NCBI GenBank assembly: GCA_021154515.1
Contig: JAJKIL010000229.1
Location: forward strand, 1-32,682
Source: Niastella sp.
GTDB taxonomy: Bacteria > Bacteroidota > Bacteroidia > Chitinophagales > Chitinophagaceae
DNA length: 32,682 nucleotides
Reading direction: 5' to 3'
In this document: positions 26,910 to 32,682 of the stretch, piece after piece
Position numbering within the stretch: the stretch's first letter is position 1
Layout of the letters: every line of letters begins with the position of its first letter
The notes under the pieces: generated by a model
What the model was told of the DNA's origin: nothing
What the model saw: the letters and a program-made list of their open reading frames with translations, nothing else
Databases searched by the model: none
Made by a program: the position numbers and the translations under genes

Positions 26910-29900
26910 TTAAAATCCCAGGTTTACGCCCACATTGTATACCCGCTGTACCGGGTAGCCTAACCCGTTGCCACCCATTTCGGGGTCCCACATGTTGAAC
27001 CTGCTGATCACAAACAGGTTGAAGGCATTGGCATAAATGCGGGTATTGCTGAAATGCAGCTTGCTGAGCAGTGACTTTGGAAATGTATACCCAACTTCGG
27101 CTGTTTTCATCCGTAAGAAGTCACCTCTCCGCATCCACCAGGTGGAAGTCTGGATGTTGTTGGCTGCATAATAATTACTCAGGCGCGGCCAGAAGGCATA
27201 GGGATTGCGGTTATTCTCGCCCCAGTAATCATCGGCAATAGCGGCCAGCAGGCCATGCTGGCCACCCCCATCGAGTACGAAGGGCGCCATTTTAGAAGAT
27301 TCTATCATGAAAGAAGAGCGGGCCGATCCCTGGAAATAACAACTCACATCCCATTTTTTATACCCGAACGACAAACCAAAACCGTAAGTGATCTCCGGTG
27401 TGGTGGGTAAGCCAATGGGCACCATATCCGCATCGGTAATTTGTCCGTCATGGTTTACATCCCGGTATTTAATGTCGCCGCCCCGTACCCGGTACTTTCC
27501 ATTTTCCGCCAGGTTATCCTGGCCGAAGTTCTGGACAGGCGCATTATTCACTTCATAATCGTCAATAAATAACCGCTCGGCTATAAACCCATACGTTTGC
27601 GAAAGCGGTTGGCCTACACGCCGGCGGTATGCTTCCGGGTACGCAGGTTCTTCATTCACCAGCAATTTACTGGTAGCATACGTAAATGTACCGCGGGCCT
27701 GCAACCAGGTATGTTTTCCCAGGTTATAGGTATAATCAGCAGAAAGATCAACCCCTTTACCTTCCGCCTCACCTACATTGGCCTGGATGGGTGCGCTTAA
27801 TCCCATCATACTGGGAATAGTGCCTCGCGTCATTAAGATATTGGAACGTCGCTCACGATACACATCCACCAGTATATTCAGCGAATTCCAGAGTCCCAGT
27901 TCTATGCCTACATTTGTTTTGTAAGATCGCTCCCAGGTTATATCGTAATTTTCGTACCTGTTCACCGAGATGCCATTTGAAGTATTATTATACATTTCGC
28001 CAAAGCCGTATGACCGGTTGCCATTGTTCATATTTACATCCGACAAATAGAAGAACCGCTCCCAATCAGCGCCAATCTGGTCGTTGCCAACGAGCCCATA
28101 AGTTGCCCGCAATTTCAACTTGCTGATAAAGGACAGGGGTTCAAAGAATTTTTCGTTCGATACATTCCAGGCAAGGCCTACAGAAGGGAAAAAACCAAAC
28201 CGGTGATTTTGGGCAAACCGCTCGGAGCCGTTGTAACCGAAATTGAATTCAGCCATGTACCGGTTGTCATAGGCATACGTAAAGCGGCCGGAGACGCCAT
28301 GATTACGGTGTGGCAGCGATAATTGCAGGCTGCCGGCATTGGCGGCTAAATAGTTCCTGAACAAGGTGATCAACATGCCCGAAACATTATGCTTTTGGCC
28401 GATCTGCCGGTTATAGTTCACTGCTGCTTCCAGGTAACTGGTGGTATTTACTGTTTTGGGTCCTTCGCTGTAATTCAGGTATTCCGTACCGTTGGTATTC
28501 AGCGGGGTAAGCCTGGGGACTTTGGTTTGCAGATCGTAAGAAAGCTGGTAATAGAACGGAGTGTATTGCCGGGTCACATCGAAGTAAGAATATCGCTGGG
28601 TATACGCCATTAGCCGGGCAGCCAACCCCGGCGTAATGAATGCCAGATCCTGTTTCAATTCTAACTGCGCCTGTAAGGTGGAGCTGTTATATTGCTGATA
28701 CCCCGACATCATACTGGCGTAGGGATTATTGTATAAGTTGCTGCCGTTGCCCGGGAACGGATTAATGACATCTGAACGAAAGGCATTGCCAAATAAGGGA
28801 TGGGTTAACCCGGGCGCATAACCGGCCGGGTATACCGGTGCAAATTTCACCGGATTGGCCCATACCGCCTGCTTAAAAATAGTGTCACCGCCGCCAACAG
28901 GCCCCTTATAGTCATTAAACTGCCCGTATGTTCGAACAATGGCCTGGGTGGTGGGCGTAAAATTGAAAGTAACATTCGACCGGATGGAATAGCTCTTCAG
29001 CTTTATGTTGCTGTTGAAATTATTGATCTTGTCAACCTTCAACACCCCGTTATCGATATTGTAGGTACCGGCAATATAATATTGCGCTAATTTATTGCCG
29101 CCGCTTACGTTCATATCAAAACGCTGATTATTGGTATAATCTTTTATGAGTCGTTTTAACCAGTTGTTGCTGGGGTACAGATAGGGATCGTCGCCGGCGG
29201 CTGTATGATCGATCTTGCTTTGGGAATACGGTACATTTTCAAGCGCATTCCTTGTTGATACCGCTTCATTGGCCAGCTTCATGTAGGAAACGTTATCGGC
29301 GAACCTGTAGTTGCGGGTATTGCTGCTTAACGAATTTTCGGCGCGGATATTAAACCTCGTTCTTCCATCCGCACCTGACTTGGTGGTTACCAGCACTACG
29401 CCATTGGCGCCCCTGGCCCCATACAATGAAGAAGCCGTGGCATCTTTCAATATGGAGAATCCCGAAATATCATCAGGCTGCAGCCGCGCCAGGTCGGTAG
29501 ATGAAGATTCAATGCCATCAATGAGGATCAGCGGATCTACCTTACCGGTACCAAAGGTGGTAATGCCGCGGATAAAAAAACTCGCATTGTCTTTTCCGGG
29601 CTCGCCGCTTCGCTGATAAGAAATAACACCTGAAAGCCTGCCGGCCAGCATAGTCGTTAAATTACTGACAGGCCCTTTTAATTCTTTTGGATTAATAGTA
29701 GTAACGGCGCCTACCATGGTGGTCTTTTTTTGCGTACCATAGGCCACCACCGCAACTTCTTCCAGCGAATTGTTAGCGCTCTTAAGTTTTACATTAATGA
29801 CGCTTTCTCCTTTAATATCTATTTCTTCTTCTTTATACCCTACTGAAGTAATGATCAGGGTACCGTTTGCCGGCGCTTTCACCAGGTACCTGCCGTTCTG

Positions 29901-30386
29901 ATCTGAAGTGACTGCCCGGGTGGGGTCCGATTTCAGGCTAATAGTGGCGCCTTCCAGCGTGGCAGAATCGGTTCGAATGGTACCGCGCACTATTATTTCA
30001 TTCTTTATTTCCCGGCCGGTTGTATCAGGGATGGTGGTTTGCACCTGCGGCGGACTGCCTTTTTTGATGGCGTAGGTGTTCTCCCCTACCGGCTGCAGCC
30101 GCAGGTCATATTTTTTAAGTAGTGTCGATAACCTGTTGATGGTCCACCTGGTTATTGTGCCCGGTGAAGCGGTATCGACAAATTTATTGGCCAGGTCATC
30201 GGGATTGTACAACAATTTCCAATGCATTTCGCCCGATAAACGGTCGATAAACTTTGCCAGCTCTATCCGCTGTAAAGATCTGTTCTCCGTTTGTGCGGCA
30301 GCCTGGTAACAGCCAACCATTAACAACAGGTATAATACGAACACATTGCTCCATCGAATGATGGAAGGTTTTTGTGTCATAAGCAA
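26910..30386 (-). CDS. SusC/RagA family TonB-linked outer membrane protein with STN domain
   Basis: STN-like N-terminus, CarboxypepD_reg, plug GISFxxx-type sequence VAYGTQKKTTMVGAVTTI...SILKDATASSLYGARGANGVVLVTTKSG. Confidence 0.95.
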   Translation of the reverse strand: MLMTQKPSIIRWSNVFVLYLLLMVGCYQAAAQTENRSLQRIELAKFIDRLSGEMHWKLLYNPDDLANKFVDTASPGTITRWTINRLSTLLKKYDLRLQPVGENTYAIKKGSPPQVQTTIPDTTGREIKNEIIVRGTIRTDSATLEGATISLKSDPTRAVTSDQNGRYLVKAPANGTLIITSVGYKEEEIDIKGESVINVKLKSANNSLEEVAVVAYGTQKKTTMVGAVTTINPKELKGPVSNLTTMLAGRLSGVISYQRSGEPGKDNASFFIRGITTFGTGKVDPLILIDGIESSSTDLARLQPDDISGFSILKDATASSLYGARGANGVVLVTTKSGADGRTRFNIRAENSLSSNTRNYRFADNVSYMKLANEAVSTRNALENVPYSQSKIDHTAAGDDPYLYPSNNWLKRLIKDYTNNQRFDMNVSGGNKLAQYYIAGTYNIDNGVLKVDKINNFNSNIKLKSYSIRSNVTFNFTPTTQAIVRTYGQFNDYKGPVGGGDTIFKQAVWANPVKFAPVYPAGYAPGLTHPLFGNAFRSDVINPFPGNGSNLYNNPYASMMSGYQQYNSSTLQAQLELKQDLAFITPGLAARLMAYTQRYSYFDVTRQYTPFYYQLSYDLQTKVPRLTPLNTNGTEYLNYSEGPKTVNTTSYLEAAVNYNRQIGQKHNVSGMLITLFRNYLAANAGSLQLSLPHRNHGVSGRFTYAYDNRYMAEFNFGYNGSERFAQNHRFGFFPSVGLAWNVSNEKFFEPLSFISKLKLRATYGLVGNDQIGADWERFFYLSDVNMNNGNRSYGFGEMYNNTSNGISVNRYENYDITWERSYKTNVGIELGLWNSLNILVDVYRERRSNILMTRGTIPSMMGLSAPIQANVGEAEGKGVDLSADYTYNLGKHTWLQARGTFTYATSKLLVNEEPAYPEAYRRRVGQPLSQTYGFIAERLFIDDYEVNNAPVQNFGQDNLAENGKYRVRGGDIKYRDVNHDGQITDADMVPIGLPTTPEITYGFGLSFGYKKWDVSCYFQGSARSSFMIESSKMAPFVLDGGGQHGLLAAIADDYWGENNRNPYAFWPRLSNYYAANNIQTSTWWMRRGDFLRMKTAEVGYTFPKSLLSKLHFSNTRIYANAFNLFVISRFNMWDPEMGGNGLGYPVQRVYNVGVNLGF

Positions 30387-30402
30387 CGTTTTGGTTTTGG
30401 TC

Positions 30403-31272
30403 TTATTTTGAAATAATCAACGAATCTCCCTGTTGCAGTACTGTTAATCCCATTATTACCCGCAAAGCATTGAATAACCCACTGGAATCTTTTACCGCTA
30501 TATTGCCGGATAATTTCCGCTCCGCCACCGGCAGGTTGGCCGCCAGTTTTACCTTCAATTTGTAATACTTTTCTATCAGTGCTATTACTTCGGTCAGGCT
30601 GGTATGATCAAAGTGAAACTCTCCATCTTTCCAGGCGCTGTACAATTGTACGTTTACCTCTTTCCTGTATATGTGGTTGCCCTGCACGATCAATACCTGT
30701 CCGGGCACCAGCGATATCACTGCTTCTTTACCAATATGGGCTTTTATGCTGCCGGTATGTAATGCGGTTGAAAAAAATGAGGAATCGGCCTGTACATTAA
30801 ATGAGGTTCCCAATACCTCTATATCGCCTTTTGCGGTATGTACAATAAAGTTGTTATACCGGCCGCTTGTTGTTTTTACTTTATTGATCTTAAAAAAAGC
30901 TTCCCCGGTAAGCCAAACTTCCCGCTTACTATTCGACCAGCCAATTAAATTGGCCCTGATCTCCGAATACCGGTTCAATAAGATCTCAGAACTGTCAGGA
31001 AGCAAAATGGTGCGTTGAAAATCCCCGGTTTGAATGGCGGTTGGTGGTGCAGATCGTTTGCGGTTAAAGATCATCAACATACCAACCAGTAAAAAGCAGG
31101 CGGTTATAACCGACAGCCAGGCGCTTTTTTTCCGCCATTTCCCTGATGGCCTGGTTTGGGCAATATTGCTTAACAGGTCTTGTCTGCTTTTGTCTTTCAA
31201 TGCTTCATCCCTTTCGGGTTTATTAAACGCAAAAGGCAGTTCATCGTTAAAATGGTCATGCTCATTTTCCAT
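30403..31272 (-). CDS. FecR family anti-sigma factor
   Basis: TM WLSVITACFLLVGMLMIF; FecR LPDSSEILLNRYSEIRANLIGWSNSKREVWLTGEAFFKI. Confidence 0.92.
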   Translation of the reverse strand: MENEHDHFNDELPFAFNKPERDEALKDKSRQDLLSNIAQTRPSGKWRKKSAWLSVITACFLLVGMLMIFNRKRSAPPTAIQTGDFQRTILLPDSSEILLNRYSEIRANLIGWSNSKREVWLTGEAFFKINKVKTTSGRYNNFIVHTAKGDIEVLGTSFNVQADSSFFSTALHTGSIKAHIGKEAVISLVPGQVLIVQGNHIYRKEVNVQLYSAWKDGEFHFDHTSLTEVIALIEKYYKLKVKLAANLPVAERKLSGNIAVKDSSGLFNALRVIMGLTVLQQGDSLIISK

Positions 31273-31364
31273 GGGTTGTAAGTATTGTCTCTCTACTATA
31301 AAGACACAATAATTTTACTTCCAACTCAGTGTTGACCATTTTTTTTATGCAGGAGTAAGTTCAA

Positions 31365-31973
31365 TTATAAAACAAAGGGGAATAGCAGGATGATCCAGAA
31401 AAATTCAGGATGGTTCCTTAACGCCGTTTTGAACCGGTTCATGATGCGGTTGATATTATTTACCAGGGACTGGTAATTGATGTTAAGTATCCGGCTGATC
31501 TCTTTGTAAGACAGGCCCTCATAAAAGCGTAAATAAATAACCTCTTTCTGGCGGGCAGGCAGGGTGTTGATCATCTTCGTTAGCTGACGGGTATTAAAAG
31601 AGGCTGATTCCTTTTTTATTCTTATTTCTTCGGGAGAAAATTCAATATCGGGGGTATGAAAGCGGGTTGTTATTTTTAGTTCGTATAATTTCAGGGAGCG
31701 GAGTTTGTTCAATATAGCACAGCGCAAACAGCGCATCAGGTACGCTTTTACAAACTGTACTTCCGGAAGCGCGGCCCTTTTTTCCCATAATTTCAGGAAC
31801 AGCTCCTGTATAGCGTCATACGCGAGATCAGGGTCCTGTAACATCCGAAATGCATAGGCATGTAAGGAGTGAAAAAAAAGGTCATGTAACATCACAAATG
31901 CTTTTTCGTCTCCCTTTTTGAACGCGCTCCAGCATTCGGCAGTGTAAGTATTATCGCATCGGTCCTGTTGCAT
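31365..31973 (-). CDS. RNA polymerase sigma-70 factor, ECF subfamily
   Basis: AYDAIQELFLKLWEKRAAL (region 2) and LPARQKEVIYLRFYEGLSYKEISRILNINYQSLVNNINR (region 4). Confidence 0.93.
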   Translation of the reverse strand: MQQDRCDNTYTAECWSAFKKGDEKAFVMLHDLFFHSLHAYAFRMLQDPDLAYDAIQELFLKLWEKRAALPEVQFVKAYLMRCLRCAILNKLRSLKLYELKITTRFHTPDIEFSPEEIRIKKESASFNTRQLTKMINTLPARQKEVIYLRFYEGLSYKEISRILNINYQSLVNNINRIMNRFKTALRNHPEFFWIILLFPFVL

Positions 31974-32185
31974 GAATTACTAATTAAACGCTCATTTAAA
32001 ATGTATCACTGAAACAGGTTAATAATGGAATTTCTACAGGATCGAATATAATTTAAAAATTCATGATTTTTTAACGCAAACGGTTGTTCCATTTTATAAC
32101 ATGGCAGCTACTCCTGAAAACAAAAAAGTCATCGGTGAGAACACCAACGACTTAACACTTAAGATCAAACTTGAAATATTTTATA

Positions 32186-32682
32186 TCAATACAATACTTT
32201 CCGGATTACTTTTTCCAGTGACGGATAAGGCTGAACCTCGCTTTTCACCTGCTCATTTTGTGTTACCCACTCCCGTTCCCAGGCAAAGAAATCAGGCGGA
32301 TTGGCTGATCTGCCTGCCAGGTTATTACGCAGGTAATCGAAATACAACTTCCACCGCTGCTGGTAAAACGTAGTCATCATTCCGCCCCATTCTTTATAAG
32401 CATATTCATGGAGGTAATCCTCCTGCCGGTTGTTCTCACCCCAATAGGAGATCAACATCATGGCATTGTGCAGGTTATTCTTTTTTTCTGCAGCCGTATT
32501 ACCTGCCTGCAAAGCCTGCTGCTGATAGGTGGTTAACCGGTAATACGAATGGCTGTTGAGCAGGTTATTCATGAGCGCATGCAGCGATAAAAATGCTTCG
32601 GCTGCCGCGTTGAAGGCAGCTGTATTTTCTTCCTTATAGGCTGTTACCAGGCTGGCAAATACGGTATCGGCCCGGTTTGACA
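32186..32682 (-). CDS. Alpha-N-acetylglucosaminidase-like protein (GH89 C-terminal region), partial at window edge
   Basis: Frame is open to window end (SNRADTVFASLVTAYKEENTAAFNAAAEAFLSLHALMNNLLNSHSYYRL...MLISYWGENNRQEDYLHEYAYKEWGGMMTTFYQQRWKLYFDYL), matching the NAGLU C-terminal pattern. Confidence 0.8.
   Translation of the reverse strand, partial: SNRADTVFASLVTAYKEENTAAFNAAAEAFLSLHALMNNLLNSHSYYRLTTYQQQALQAGNTAAEKKNNLHNAMMLISYWGENNRQEDYLHEYAYKEWGGMMTTFYQQRWKLYFDYLRNNLAGRSANPPDFFAWEREWVTQNEQVKSEVQPYPSLEKVIRKVLY

Noticed and set aside
32101-32373. 90-aa plus-strand ORF starting MAATPENKKVIGENTNDLTLKIK
   Set aside because: Only the first ~25 residues lie outside the GH89-like gene; the rest is antisense to it. 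The N-terminus looks coding-like and could be a remnant, but evidence is too weak.

Overview
This window is from a Bacteroidota chromosome and looks Chitinophagaceae-like (inference from gene content: FecR/ECF sigma, SusC/SusD, DUF4249, DUF4998 and DUF983 families). It contains, left to right: (i) the 3' end of an RND efflux adaptor and an RND permease split by a single in-frame TGA, then an SDR dehydrogenase; (ii) an ECF sigma / FecR / STN-TonB receptor / DUF4249 trans-envelope signalling operon; (iii) an accessory stretch at about 10.1-13.3 kb with a small HTH-like protein, inverted repeats, a phased tandem array of the palindrome TTTCTATATAGAAA (42-bp unit, 21-bp sub-period), GC-rich short direct repeats, an 18-bp perfect palindrome, an FN3-domain protein and a Cys-rich hypothetical protein; (iv) a SulP transporter operon with two paralogous methyltransferases flanking a DUF983 protein, and an adjacent Crp/Fnr regulator and methyltransferase; (v) a patch of truncated genes; (vi) a polysaccharide utilization locus on the minus strand (GH89-like, ECF sigma, FecR, SusC, SusD, two surface lipoproteins, two GH29 fucosidases). 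The best candidate for something undescribed is the helically phased palindrome array at 11002-11312 with its neighbouring HTH-like gene. All calls come from reading the sequence; no database search was run.
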